Part shown: positions 7,477 through 15,567 of the stretch, piece after piece
Position numbering within the stretch: position 1 is the stretch's first letter
Layout: every line of letters begins with the position of its first letter
The notes under the pieces: generated by a model
Database searches by the model: none
The model's input: only the letters and a program-made list of their open reading frames with translations
Told to the model about the DNA's origin: nothing
From: UA16 sp042095135
Lineage (GTDB): Bacteria > Bacteroidota > Bacteroidia > Flavobacteriales_D > Sanyastnellaceae
Length of the DNA: 19,693 nt
Direction: 5' to 3'
Assembly: GCA_042095135.1 (NCBI GenBank)
Contig: JBELBV010000041.1
Location: 1-19,693, forward strand
Translations under genes and position numbers: made by a program

Positions 7477-8123
7477 TGGCAATCGCCACAGATTCGAACC
7501 GTACGGGCATTGCAATAGAACTGCAAGGCGTCTCCCACACCTTCAAATCACGCCCTGTTTTTCATCCGGTGACGGCACATGTGCCTGCTGGAAGTGAATG
7601 CCTGATCCGAGGAAAAAACGGAAGCGGAAAATCAACCTTAGGGCGCATCGTTGTGGGGGAACTCACCCCGGCCGAGGGGCAGGTCACTTGGTTACACGAA
7701 GCGCAAGCAATTGAAGCGGAGGCCCTGTGCATGTTCAGCCAGCGGGTCAGCCCCGTAACGGCATTGCATCCTCAACTGACCATCGAGGAGCTCATTGCCT
7801 TTCAAGGTCAATTTCGGCCATGGTCCTCCCATTCCGCTGCGGTGGATCTACTGAACGAGGCTGGATTGACAAAGCACATGGACAAAGCCTACCGGGATTT
7901 GAGTTCTGGCATGCAGCAGCGGGTAAAATTGGCCCTTGCGTTGGCGGCTCACAACGGACTTATCGTATTGGATGAACCGTGTGCCAACCTCGATTCAGCC
8001 GGCATAGCGTGGTACCGTGAAACCCTACAGGCTGTGCGCGGAGAAGCAACGTTGATTGTGTGCTCAAACGACCGCAACGAGGACTTTATCAATCCGGATA
8101 TCACGATTGAATTGAATTTTTAA
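7476..8123 (+). CDS. Small ABC transporter ATP-binding protein, coupled to lpxA
   Basis: A single 215-residue nucleotide-binding domain. Visible: Walker A GKNGSGKST (46-54), Q-loop Gln89, signature LSSGMQQR (142-149, in place of LSGGQ), Walker B LIVLDE (162-167) and D-loop NLD (171-173). The H-loop histidine expected about 30 residues after Walker B is absent: the segment reads CSNDRNED (196-203). Compact size and overall look resemble CcmA-type (heme exporter) ATPases more than LolD. Its ATG shares one base with the lpxA stop (TGATG), so translation is coupled and a link to lipid A or the envelope is plausible, but no permease gene is nearby. Substrate unknown. Confidence 0.82.
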   Translation: MAIATDSNRTGIAIELQGVSHTFKSRPVFHPVTAHVPAGSECLIRGKNGSGKSTLGRIVVGELTPAEGQVTWLHEAQAIEAEALCMFSQRVSPVTALHPQLTIEELIAFQGQFRPWSSHSAAVDLLNEAGLTKHMDKAYRDLSSGMQQRVKLALALAAHNGLIVLDEPCANLDSAGIAWYRETLQAVRGEATLIVCSNDRNEDFINPDITIELNF

Positions 8124-8138
8124 ATTACTGTAAATCAG

Positions 8139-8167
8139 TTGTTTATTTGTTCGTCTTGTTTATTTTG
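8139..8167 (+). promoter_or_regulatory. Probable promoter of the secreted protein gene at 8239
   Basis: TTG at 8139-8141, a 19-bp spacer and TATTTTG at 8161-8167 give a near match to the Bacteroidota promoter (the -7 box is one base short). It lies in an AT-rich 115-bp gap and predicts a leader of about 65 nt, the longest in the window. Confidence 0.45.
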
Positions 8168-8238
8168 AAACCTTTTTTGAAGCCATGACGTAAGAGGAAG
8201 TCGAAACTCAAAATTCGAAATTCAAATACCTCTATATC

Positions 8239-9096
8239 ATGAAACTTCAAAAGTTTTACATCCTCGCAGCGGCTGCTCTCCTGATCGGCGCTGTTTCTGC
8301 CCAGGCGCAGACTGCCAACTTTGCTTCTACAGCAGGTCCTTTTGACAACCTCGACCACGATTGCGTGGCCAAAGAAGCTCGAGGCAACCAAGTGTTGTTG
8401 TTGAACCACTTGGATGTTGTTACCCAATCCTTCACCGCATGTGAGCAAGGTGTCGTAGAGAAGGTTTACGTCATCGTTAAGCAAACCGGTTCTGATGGTC
8501 GTATTTCTGCTGTGATTGAAGACAGCCGTGGGCGCCAACTCGAAGGCCGCAAACTCGATATCCGCGAAGGATTCAATGGTGTCGTAACATTCAAGTTGCA
8601 AACTAAAGTTGATGCTGGCATGAAGTACTTCTTGAAAGTCCGTGCGTTACAAACCAACTTGGTTCTCGAGGGCCAATACGGTGAAGCTTCTGATAATTCG
8701 TTGCACTTGAACGGCTGGAAACTCGACGGCAACATCACTACAGCCATTGGTATGCGCCGTGTGATCGAACGCCCTGAGCCAGCCTTGGATGCTCGCAACC
8801 CATACGGTGACAACATCATCGAGGACCGTGCAACTGAGTTCCAGAGCAACTTCGCAGTGTACCCAAACCCTTTCGTTGACCAGGTGACCGTTACGTTCAA
8901 GCGTGAGTTCAAAGGTGAAACGATTGTGATGTTGACTGACTTGTCAGGCAACGTACTCCACCGCGAGATCCGTCAGAACCCGATTGAGGGCCAGAACGTC
9001 AACCTCAACCCTGCATACAACTTGCACCCCGGTGCTTATGCCCTGCGCATCATCAACGACAACCGAGTATATAACCAAACGTTGATGAAGCAGTAA
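8239..9096 (+). CDS. Secreted protein with T9SS type A sorting domain
   Basis: 285 residues. A clear signal peptide (~1-24, KLQKFYILAAAALLIGAVSAQAQ) directs it to the periplasm. Residues ~25-195 have no family I recognise and look beta-rich; two Cys residues (42 and about 68) could form a disulphide. Residues ~204-285 are a Por-secretion-type C-terminal domain: FAVYPNPFVDQVTVTF, then a DLSGNVL strand, a HPGAYALRI strand and the ending QTLMKQ. Proteins with this tail are normally exported by T9SS and released or attached to A-LPS (family knowledge). It has its own promoter and a strong terminator, so it is a single-gene unit. Codon choice is less varied than in its neighbours, with frequent AAC and GGT, as expected for an abundant product (inference). 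Function unknown. Confidence 0.85.
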   Translation: MKLQKFYILAAAALLIGAVSAQAQTANFASTAGPFDNLDHDCVAKEARGNQVLLLNHLDVVTQSFTACEQGVVEKVYVIVKQTGSDGRISAVIEDSRGRQLEGRKLDIREGFNGVVTFKLQTKVDAGMKYFLKVRALQTNLVLEGQYGEASDNSLHLNGWKLDGNITTAIGMRRVIERPEPALDARNPYGDNIIEDRATEFQSNFAVYPNPFVDQVTVTFKREFKGETIVMLTDLSGNVLHREIRQNPIEGQNVNLNPAYNLHPGAYALRIINDNRVYNQTLMKQ

Positions 9097-9120
9097 TCAA
9101 TTAGTCTTTGTTTTGTGTTC

Positions 9121-9149
9121 AAAAAGGGCCGCCTTCGGGCGGCCTTTTT
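9121..9149. terminator. Bidirectional hairpin terminator with TTCG loop
   Basis: A perfect GGCCGCC/GGCGGCC stem closed by a TTCG tetraloop, flanked by five A on the left and five T on the right, so it can act on both strands. It sits between the plus-strand secreted protein gene (ends 9096) and the minus-strand DUF4301 gene (ends 9168). Confidence 0.92.
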
Positions 9150-9167
9150 CATGTTCCGGTATTTCGG

Positions 9168-10574
9168 TCATCCGCGCCGGACCGGATCCAGCAAGTCGAA
9201 AACTGTCTTCACCGGCGCGAAGGTCACAGCAGGTACCTCGACGAATTCGGTGAGCCAATTGTCCATCCCCCCGTTCCACAGTCCCGGTCGCTCCAGGATG
9301 CGAATGGGCTTGCCATTCCAGTCCTTTTGACCAGTGAAATACCGGTGTTGATCAGCAAATTGAAGAACATCATGACGGGAACCATCCGCTCGCTGAACGT
9401 GGCAAACGAGGTCAACCGGATTGAAGTGGGTGCCGCCGCTCAGTCCGCCTTCGGGCAACTCTGCACTTTCCACGATGCTCGGTACCACTCGGCCGCTTTC
9501 TTGTCGAATCCAAAAAGGCCCTCCGCCGGGGGCGCCTTCATTCAACACCATACCGGCCACGCGCACAGGCCGATCGAGCAACGCAACAAGTCCATTGGGT
9601 TCTGACTCGGCGCTAGCGTTGGCATCGAATGCCATCAACCATGCAGTCGCATCCTCCATCCATGCGACAGACCCTAAGTCCGAACGGTTGAGCAGGATGT
9701 CCCTCTCCTCAACCAGCGCCGCACATCGACCCAGCAAAACCTTTTGCTCTTCATTCCGATCGGCCATGCGACGCACTGGAACAACGTTGTCAATATTCCG
9801 GATTAAAACAAACGGCGTTTGGATGGCCGCCAAGTTCTTGAGCAATGACCCATGACCTCCAGGGCGAAACAGTAAAGAGCCTTCGGCATGCCGAGCATGT
9901 GCGCCTGAATCAAGGTCCCATGCCAACGCATCGGTCGATGGCGATTGTACCGAGGTGGCAATTGCTGCGCCAGTTTCACTCCAAATGGATTGAATCCGGG
10001 TGGTGAAGTGGTCAGGAACGGTAAAGTGCAGGGGCGCATCGCCAGCGAGCAATTTCCATTCTTCCACATGTTCCTCAAACGAACATCGGCTCTTGCCATC
10101 AGTGTAACGATGGAATGGAATGAGTCCCTTGGGCAAATGACTCCAACCGGTTTCAGGATCCAGAATCCAATTACGCGCTTGTGCAGCGCGTTCTGCAGGG
10201 GGCAGCACTTCCAATGCCTCACGCTGGCACGAGCTCCAAAATGGAAAGTCCTGCGCCTGCGCCTGGAGCGTCGCTTCTGCTGAGGCGTTCGGCGCGCCGC
10301 GCAATGCGGCAAACATCCGTGAGGCGGCGCCAGATGCGGGGACAAATCGGGTACACAAGGCCTTTTCCGCCAATACCGCGGTGCCGGCGTCGATGGCCTC
10401 GAGACGTTCTTCCGGTGTTAAAACGTGAATTCCATCCCCTGCTGTACAGGGTCGGTCCACGGCCACTGCAGGGCCGGGAGCTTGCAACTTTTGAGATTGG
10501 GCTTCCGCTTCCTCAAGTGACCAGCCTAGCTGTGAAAATGCGCGCCGGTCCTGCGCAGTCCAATTTGACCCCAT
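9168..10574 (-). CDS. DUF4301 family protein, nucleotide-sugar-pyrophosphorylase-like
   Basis: 468 residues, no signal peptide or membrane segment, so cytoplasmic. Recognised by memory as DUF4301, a Bacteroidota family: FVPASGAASRMF (77-88), QSPSTDALAWDLD (210-222), FRPGGHGSLLKNL (236-248) and FVLIRNIDNVVP (255-266). The pairing of a PGGHG-like motif with an N-x-DN motif about 20 residues later resembles eukaryotic-type UDP-glucose and UDP-GlcNAc pyrophosphorylases, and FVPASGAASRM could be the nucleotide-binding loop. A sugar-1-phosphate nucleotidyltransferase role is therefore my inference, helped by divergent galE two genes away. It starts 4 bp after an exact -7 box, lies 45 bp downstream of the Hpt-like gene, and ends at the TTCG hairpin. 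Confidence 0.75.
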   Translation of the reverse strand: MGSNWTAQDRRAFSQLGWSLEEAEAQSQKLQAPGPAVAVDRPCTAGDGIHVLTPEERLEAIDAGTAVLAEKALCTRFVPASGAASRMFAALRGAPNASAEATLQAQAQDFPFWSSCQREALEVLPPAERAAQARNWILDPETGWSHLPKGLIPFHRYTDGKSRCSFEEHVEEWKLLAGDAPLHFTVPDHFTTRIQSIWSETGAAIATSVQSPSTDALAWDLDSGAHARHAEGSLLFRPGGHGSLLKNLAAIQTPFVLIRNIDNVVPVRRMADRNEEQKVLLGRCAALVEERDILLNRSDLGSVAWMEDATAWLMAFDANASAESEPNGLVALLDRPVRVAGMVLNEGAPGGGPFWIRQESGRVVPSIVESAELPEGGLSGGTHFNPVDLVCHVQRADGSRHDVLQFADQHRYFTGQKDWNGKPIRILERPGLWNGGMDNWLTEFVEVPAVTFAPVKTVFDLLDPVRRG

Positions 10575-10578
10575 GAAA

Positions 10579-10586
10579 CAAAAATA
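10579..10586 (-). promoter_or_regulatory. -7 promoter element of the DUF4301 gene
   Basis: Reading the minus strand, TATTTTTG matches TAnnTTTG exactly and ends 4 bp before the ATG at 10574. A TTTA about 21 bp upstream (10608-10611) is the only -33 candidate. Confidence 0.55.
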
Positions 10587-10619
10587 ACTTCCATGGGATA
10601 AATGAAATAAACGGTACCG

Positions 10620-10934
10620 TTAACGCTGTGGGCAGAGCGCTTCGAACTGGAGTTGCAGCCAAGCATCGTGCTCCTGCAAAACCGAACCCGCGCCCTTTTT
10701 CTCCAGCAATTGCTGCAGCGCAGCCACATCGTCATCCAACCCCACTACGCGCAGATGTGAGGTCATGCGCGCTCCAATGGCGTGTAACGCCGCAGCATCG
10801 CCTTGGGTCCAGGCTTGTGCAAACAACTGCAACAACATGGGATAATTCTCTTGGAATCGGCACAAGATGTACTGCGCCAGATGGCTGTTGCCCTGCATTT
10901 GATGCAAGAGCCGTTTGTTCATGGGGATGGACAT
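10620..10934 (-). CDS. Small Hpt-like protein, apparently lacking the phospho-histidine
   Basis: About 104 residues from the ATG at 10934, or 100 from the ATG at 10922 (MNKRLLHQMQ); I cannot decide between them. A longer frame to 11141 overlaps galE on the other strand and is unlikely. The pattern F-x4-P-x2-L-x2-L-x-A-x5-D-x3-L followed by GARMTSHLRVVGL and a later LE fits a four-helix histidine phosphotransfer (Hpt) domain. Aligned on the conserved Gly, the usual AHKxKSS reads GARMTSH, so the phospho-accepting His is Ala; a His lies 4 residues earlier (LHAIG). It may be a docking or regulatory Hpt relic rather than a phosphorelay member. No kinase or response regulator is nearby. It lies upstream of the DUF4301 gene on the same strand, divergent from galE. 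Confidence 0.6.
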   Translation of the reverse strand: MSIPMNKRLLHQMQGNSHLAQYILCRFQENYPMLLQLFAQAWTQGDAAALHAIGARMTSHLRVVGLDDDVAALQQLLEKKGAGSVLQEHDAWLQLQFEALCPQR

Positions 10935-10978
10935 GCCGCTACTTACGCGAACTGCAGGCAAAAGGTTCCGGTTGGAGT

Positions 10979-10989
10979 CCTTAATTTTA
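10979..10989 (+). promoter_or_regulatory. Possible -7 promoter element of galE
   Basis: CCTTAATTTTA, identical to the element before lpxD, with TAATTTTA at 10982-10989 ending 6 bp before the galE ATG. No convincing -33 element is seen. Confidence 0.4.
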
Positions 10990-10995
10990 ACGCAC

Positions 10996-12021
10996 ATGAA
11001 AAAGCGTGTAATCGTAACCGGAGGGGCAGGGTACATCGGCTCGCACACCGTGGTGGAGCTCGTAAATGCCGGATACTCGGCGGTTATCCTCGATAATTTT
11101 TCCAACTCCGAAAAAAAGGTGCTCATAGGATTGCACGCCATTTTGGGGTTTGAGCCCGAGGTTGAAGAAGTGGATTGTGCTGACCGCTTCGCCTTGCTCG
11201 AGGCGTTTCAACGCATTGCAGAAGGTGGATCCATTGACGGCATCATTCACTTTGCCGCTTTCAAGGCCGTTGGTGAGAGCACGCAACTGCCGCTCAAGTA
11301 CTATGCGAACAACATAGCCAGCACCGTCAACATCCTCGAAGCTGCCGAACAACATGGTACGACCGATGTGGTCTTTTCAAGCAGCTGTACCGTCTACGGA
11401 CAACCCGAATCCATTCCAGTGGACGAAAGCGCACCCATGCAAAGCGCCGAGTCACCCTACGGCTACACCAAGCAAGCGTGCGAACGTATTATTACGGATT
11501 TTGCGGCCAGCGGCTATCCCCTCAAAGCGGCGCTCCTGCGCTACTTCAATCCCATCGGTGCGCATCCCTCCAGTCACATCGGCGAGCTTCCACTCGGCCA
11601 TCCCAACAACCTCGTGCCCTACCTCACCCAAGCGGTCGCCAAGTTACGGGATCCATTGACGGTTTTCGGAGACGATTACCCCACGCCGGATGGCACGTGC
11701 ATCCGGGACTACATCCACGTGATGGACTTGGCCAAAGCGCACGTTGCAGCGTTGGATTGGTTGGGCAAAGAGGAAACCGCTTGCGAAGCCTTCAACCTGG
11801 GTACCGGTCAGGGCAATAGTGTACTCGAGGTCATTCATTCTTTTGAGCGCGCAACAGGCGTTCCGGTGCCTCACCAGATGGGCCCGCGTCGAGCCGGCGA
11901 CGTTACAGCCATTTTTGCGGACGCCAGCAAGGCGCAGCGTAAACTCGGCTGGTCCTGTGCATGCAGTTTGGAGGAAGCGTTGCGCGACGCGTGGAATTGG
12001 CAGCAAGCCTTGGGCGACTAG
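10996..12021 (+). CDS. galE: UDP-glucose 4-epimerase
   Basis: Interconverts UDP-glucose and UDP-galactose, supplying galactose units for surface glycans; cytoplasmic, NAD-bound. 341 residues against 338 in E. coli. Extended SDR features: NAD loop GGAGYIGSH (9-17), FSSSCTVYG with catalytic Ser130, and SPYGYTK with catalytic Tyr155 and Lys159, plus RDYIHVMDLA and FNLGTGQGNSV towards the C-terminus. I chose the ATG at 10996 (MKKRVIVTGG), which puts the glycine loop at the normal distance from the N-terminus; an in-frame ATG at 10915 would add 27 unrelated residues across the promoter. The gene is convergent with the PAP2-like gene, 10 bp away, with no hairpin between them. The substrate range (UDP-Glc or UDP-GlcNAc) cannot be told. 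Confidence 0.93.
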   Translation: MKKRVIVTGGAGYIGSHTVVELVNAGYSAVILDNFSNSEKKVLIGLHAILGFEPEVEEVDCADRFALLEAFQRIAEGGSIDGIIHFAAFKAVGESTQLPLKYYANNIASTVNILEAAEQHGTTDVVFSSSCTVYGQPESIPVDESAPMQSAESPYGYTKQACERIITDFAASGYPLKAALLRYFNPIGAHPSSHIGELPLGHPNNLVPYLTQAVAKLRDPLTVFGDDYPTPDGTCIRDYIHVMDLAKAHVAALDWLGKEETACEAFNLGTGQGNSVLEVIHSFERATGVPVPHQMGPRRAGDVTAIFADASKAQRKLGWSCACSLEEALRDAWNWQQALGD

Positions 12022-12031
12022 TCCCTCCTTG

Positions 12032-12643
12032 TCATCCACCTAGGCCAAGCACCACGGCGCAAAAGCACACGGTGAATCCGAGCAAGTACCCCGTGTACAC
12101 CTCGATGTGCCGGTGCACACCCATGTGAATCCGAGCAAACCCGACCCAACCCGCGATGAACACCAAAACGGCGTTCAACGTCCAAGCGGGCACCAACTGG
12201 ATGGCCTGGACTGCCATGACTGTTCCAAGTACTCCGCCCTGGGCCAGCATGTGCATGCTGATCTTAAACCAACGGGTGATGAGAAGCGCAATGCCAATCG
12301 ATGCCATGAGGCCCATCCACATGTCGAGGTACACCAACGGGATATACAACGCTGGGCTCAGCACCAGCAATGCGTACGTCATGATGAAGTAGGCAAGGAC
12401 GATGATGAAAGGGAGCGACCTCTCGTTTCGGTTCCGGATGTCCAAATCACTCAAATAACCTCTGCGGTGCAAAACCCAAATCGATACGGCTGGGGCCAGT
12501 GTGTTCACGAGCACCACGACCCCCATGTACATGAACACTTCCGGCAAGGCCTGCAGGTACGGGTCCAAGGCAAACACCAAGACCAACGTGGCCAATGGCA
12601 TCACCAACGGGTGGAACACACCGGAAATCCACTTGGCCCACAT
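12032..12643 (-). CDS. PAP2-like membrane protein
   Basis: 203 residues with about six hydrophobic membrane segments and short loops. Motifs resemble the three blocks of the PAP2 phosphatase superfamily: RNRNERSLPF (70-79), a Ser-x-His in ISMHMLAQGG (128-137), and ARIHMGVHRHIEVYTGYLLG (170-189) with Arg171, His177 and Glu181 where Asp is usual. The FHPLVMP start (10-16) is common in Bacteroidota members that sit beside rpoN. A lipid-phosphate (for example undecaprenyl pyrophosphate) phosphatase role is possible, but block 1 is degenerate, so activity is uncertain. Its ATG overlaps the rpoN stop by one base (TGATG), so the two are translationally coupled. Confidence 0.72.
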   Translation of the reverse strand: MWAKWISGVFHPLVMPLATLVLVFALDPYLQALPEVFMYMGVVVLVNTLAPAVSIWVLHRRGYLSDLDIRNRNERSLPFIIVLAYFIMTYALLVLSPALYIPLVYLDMWMGLMASIGIALLITRWFKISMHMLAQGGVLGTVMAVQAIQLVPAWTLNAVLVFIAGWVGFARIHMGVHRHIEVYTGYLLGFTVCFCAVVLGLGG

Positions 12644-14118
12644 CAGCTGAGTTCTTTGCGCAAGCGCGCCACGGGTATGCCGAGCTGCTCGCGGTATTTC
12701 GCCACCGTACGTCGGGCGATATTGTAGCCCTTGGCATTCAAGACCTGTCCGAGCTTTTCGTCGCTCAGGGGCTTGCGCTTGTCTTCCCCTTCAATGGCTT
12801 CCTGAAGGATTTTCTTGACCTCGCGGGAGCTCACTTCCTCGCCTGTTTCGGTGGTCAGGCTTTCACTGAAAAAGGACTTCAGCAAGAAGGTACCGTACGG
12901 AGTCTGCACGTATTTGCTATTGGCCACTCGGGAAACCGTGCTGATGTCCATTTGAACCACGTCTGCGATGTCCTTGAGAATCATCGGGCGCAAATCCGTC
13001 TCGTCTCCAGAAAAGAAGTAATCGTGCTGGTGGTCCACGATGGCCTGCATCGTGAGGGTCAGCGTCAACTGCCGCTGGCGGATTGCATCCACAAACCACT
13101 TGGCCGAATCGATTTTCTGCTTCACAAACGTGAGGGCATCCTTCTGCTGGCTATTGGTTTTTGCGCCGCTCGCATACGTTTCCATCATCTCCTTGTACAT
13201 GGGGCTGATACGCAGTTCCGGTGCATTGCGCTGGTTCAATTGCAAGCGCAATTCGTTGTCTTCGACGGACAATAGAAAGTCGGGGACCACCTGGATGGCG
13301 GTACCTCGAGAAGACTCAGCACCGGAGTTGCCCGGTTTGGGGTTAAGCTGCGTGATCTCCGCCAATGCGTCCTTCAAGGCCTCCTCATCGATGTCGAGCT
13401 TTTTCTGGATGCGCTCAAAATGCTTTTTGGAAAACGATTCGAAGTGAAACTCGAGGATTTCTAGGGCAATTCGTTGCGAAATGCGCCGGGACAATTTCGC
13501 CGTAGACCGGTCTTCGGAATCGAATTTGCGCTGCAACTGCAACTGCAAGCACTCTTTCAAATCCCGTGCACCAACGCCCGCCGGATCCAACGTTTGCACC
13601 AAGGCCAGTGCTTCTTCAAGCGCCACTCGCTCAACCACTTTCCCTTCGGTAAAGGCCAAATCATTCACAATACTCTCGAGGTCGCGGCGCAGGTACCCCG
13701 CTTCGTCCAAGTTGCCGATGATGTGATCGGCCAATTCCCTCGCTTGCTCCGGGGCATCCAACAAACCAAGTTGCGCATGCAACCGCTCAAAAAAAGTTGT
13801 TCCGCCCGAAAAGGGTATGGTCTTATCCTCGACATCGGCTCCTTGGTTGCGGGCACTCAACCGGTAGTCCGGCGTCTCGTCATCGAGGTAATCGTCGAAA
13901 TCAAAATCGTCAAGGGCTTCGCTCTGCTCCTCTGCCGGCGCCAATTCATCCTCGTCCCAGTCATTTTCGGCGCCCTCTTCCAACGCCGGGTTGGCCTCCA
14001 GCTCCTCCTTGATGCGCACTTCCAACTCGGTCGTGGGCAACTGCAACAGCTTCATCAACTGAATCTGCTGCGGCGATAGCTTTTGGAGCAGTTTCTGTTG
14101 AAGGCTTTGCTTGAGCAT
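12643..14118 (-). CDS. rpoN: RNA polymerase sigma-54 factor
   Basis: The alternative sigma factor that needs AAA+ activators and recognises -24/-12 promoters. 491 residues. The N-terminal activator-interacting region is Gln/Leu-rich (LKQSLQQKLLQKLSPQQIQLMKLLQLP in part, 2-28), followed by a very acidic linker (~45-85), the core-binding domain (~105-290), the DNA-binding HTH (~370-420, KDIADVVQMDISTVSRV) and the C-terminal RpoN box ARRTVAKYR (468-476). It starts 11 bp after the asnS stop, so it is transcribed from the asnS promoter, and its own stop overlaps the PAP2-like gene start. No sigma-54 activator gene is in the window. Confidence 0.96.
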   Translation of the reverse strand: MLKQSLQQKLLQKLSPQQIQLMKLLQLPTTELEVRIKEELEANPALEEGAENDWDEDELAPAEEQSEALDDFDFDDYLDDETPDYRLSARNQGADVEDKTIPFSGGTTFFERLHAQLGLLDAPEQARELADHIIGNLDEAGYLRRDLESIVNDLAFTEGKVVERVALEEALALVQTLDPAGVGARDLKECLQLQLQRKFDSEDRSTAKLSRRISQRIALEILEFHFESFSKKHFERIQKKLDIDEEALKDALAEITQLNPKPGNSGAESSRGTAIQVVPDFLLSVEDNELRLQLNQRNAPELRISPMYKEMMETYASGAKTNSQQKDALTFVKQKIDSAKWFVDAIRQRQLTLTLTMQAIVDHQHDYFFSGDETDLRPMILKDIADVVQMDISTVSRVANSKYVQTPYGTFLLKSFFSESLTTETGEEVSSREVKKILQEAIEGEDKRKPLSDEKLGQVLNAKGYNIARRTVAKYREQLGIPVARLRKELS

Positions 14119-14129
14119 GAAGGGCTGAT

Positions 14130-15566
14130 TTAAAATTCTGCGTTCTGCGGGGTGCGTGGGAAGGGAATCACGTCGCGAATGTTGGTCATTCCGGTCACGT
14201 ACATCACCAACCTTTCAAAACCCATGCCAAAACCGCTGTGCACGGCCGACCCAAATCGGCGGGTATCGAGGTACCACCACACATGATCCTCTGGAATGTT
14301 GAATTCGGCGCACTTAGCCTGCAAGCGATCGAGTCGCTCTTCCCGCTGGCTGCCGCCGATGATTTCGCCGATGCCCGGAACCAGTACATCCATGGCAGCT
14401 ACGGTCTTCCCGTCCTCGTTTTGGCGCATATAGAAGGCCTTGATGGAAGCGGGATAGTCTGTGATGATGACCGGACCATTGAAGTGCTTTTCCACCAGCC
14501 AACGCTCGTGCTCGCTTTGGAGGTCTACCCCCCATTCTACCGGGTACTTGAACTTCTTCTTTTTGTACGGCTTGGACCGCTGAAGCAGGTCAATGGCCTC
14601 TGTGTAGGTAACGTGTTGGAATGGCGTGTCCACCACGGCCTGCAGCCGAGCGCGCAGCGGCGCATCATGGCGCTGATCCTGCGGCAGCTGTTTCTCCGCT
14701 TGCAACTCCCGGTTTTCTAAGAACTCCAGGTCCTCATCGCATCCAGCGAGCACATCGCCAAGGATGGCTTTGAGGCAATCCTCGGACAATTTCATGTTGC
14801 TCGCAAGGTCGGCAAAGGCCACCTCCGGCTCGATCATCCAAAACTCCGCCAAGTGACGGGACGTATTCGAATTCTCCGCGCGGAACGTAGGGCCAAAGGT
14901 GTAGACTTGGCCCAGCGCCATGGCACCCAACTCCGCTTCCAACTGACCGCTGACAGTCAAGTTCGCCGTCTTTCCGAAGAAATCTTGTTCAAAATCAACG
15001 CTGCCGTCGTCCGCCTTGGGTACGTTGTCCAAGTCCAACGTGGTCACTTGAAACATCTCCCCTGCTCCTTCGGCGTCGCTGCCTGTGATGATGGGGGTGT
15101 GCATCTGAAAGAATCCCTGTTCCGTGAAGAACTTATGCACGGCGTAATTGAGCGCATGACGGACACGAAATACCGCGCCGAACGTACTGGTTCTGAAACG
15201 CAGGTGCGCTTTCTCACGCAGAAACTCCATGGTATGGCGCTTCATTTGAATAGGGAACGATTCGGGGTCTGCATCGCCCAGGATCTCCAAGTCCGTCACC
15301 CTCAATTCGGTCACCTGACCGCGCCCTTGGGAGGCTTCGATGACCCCCTTGGCGGCGATGGAAGCGCCTGTCGTGATTCGCTTTTTGACTGCATCTTCTG
15401 TCGCCTCTCGGTCGATGACCAACTGCAAATTGCCCAAGCAAGAGCCGTCGTTCAATGCAATGAACTGGTCGTTGCGAAATGTCCGCACCCAACCTTGCAC
15501 CAAAACTTCCCGTCCTACCTGCGCTTCATCGCGCAAATTCACAATGCGTTCCCGTTGCATATTCAT
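14130..15566 (-). CDS. asnS: Asparagine--tRNA ligase
   Basis: Charges tRNA-Asn; a cytoplasmic class II aminoacyl-tRNA synthetase. 478 residues. The N-terminal OB-fold anticodon-binding domain (~17-110, VLVQGWVRTFRND) is followed by the catalytic domain: the motif 1 region KFFTEQGFFQMHTPIIT, the GDAEGAGEMF-like loop (here SDAEGAGEMFQV), motif 2 FRAENSNTSRHLAEFWMIE and motif 3 GFGMGFERLVMY close to the C-terminus, which ends RTPQNAEF. Two ATG codons occur at the start (15566 and 15560). A promoter -7 box ends one base before the first, so the second (476 residues) may be the one used. First gene of the asnS-rpoN-PAP2 run. Confidence 0.96.
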   Translation of the reverse strand: MNMQRERIVNLRDEAQVGREVLVQGWVRTFRNDQFIALNDGSCLGNLQLVIDREATEDAVKKRITTGASIAAKGVIEASQGRGQVTELRVTDLEILGDADPESFPIQMKRHTMEFLREKAHLRFRTSTFGAVFRVRHALNYAVHKFFTEQGFFQMHTPIITGSDAEGAGEMFQVTTLDLDNVPKADDGSVDFEQDFFGKTANLTVSGQLEAELGAMALGQVYTFGPTFRAENSNTSRHLAEFWMIEPEVAFADLASNMKLSEDCLKAILGDVLAGCDEDLEFLENRELQAEKQLPQDQRHDAPLRARLQAVVDTPFQHVTYTEAIDLLQRSKPYKKKKFKYPVEWGVDLQSEHERWLVEKHFNGPVIITDYPASIKAFYMRQNEDGKTVAAMDVLVPGIGEIIGGSQREERLDRLQAKCAEFNIPEDHVWWYLDTRRFGSAVHSGFGMGFERLVMYVTGMTNIRDVIPFPRTPQNAEF

Positions 15567-15567
15567 C

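Noticed and set aside
8124..8238. Possible small RNA or riboswitch in the AT-rich gap before 8239
   Set aside because: Only a promoter-like pair of boxes is visible; no stable hairpin or known riboswitch core was seen.
9108..10576. Several plus-strand frames opposite the DUF4301 gene
   Set aside because: They have no recognisable motifs and are shadows of a well-supported minus-strand gene.
10915..10995. Longer start for galE
   Set aside because: It would add 27 residues before the NAD-binding loop and run across the likely promoter; the family starts at MKKRVIVTGG.
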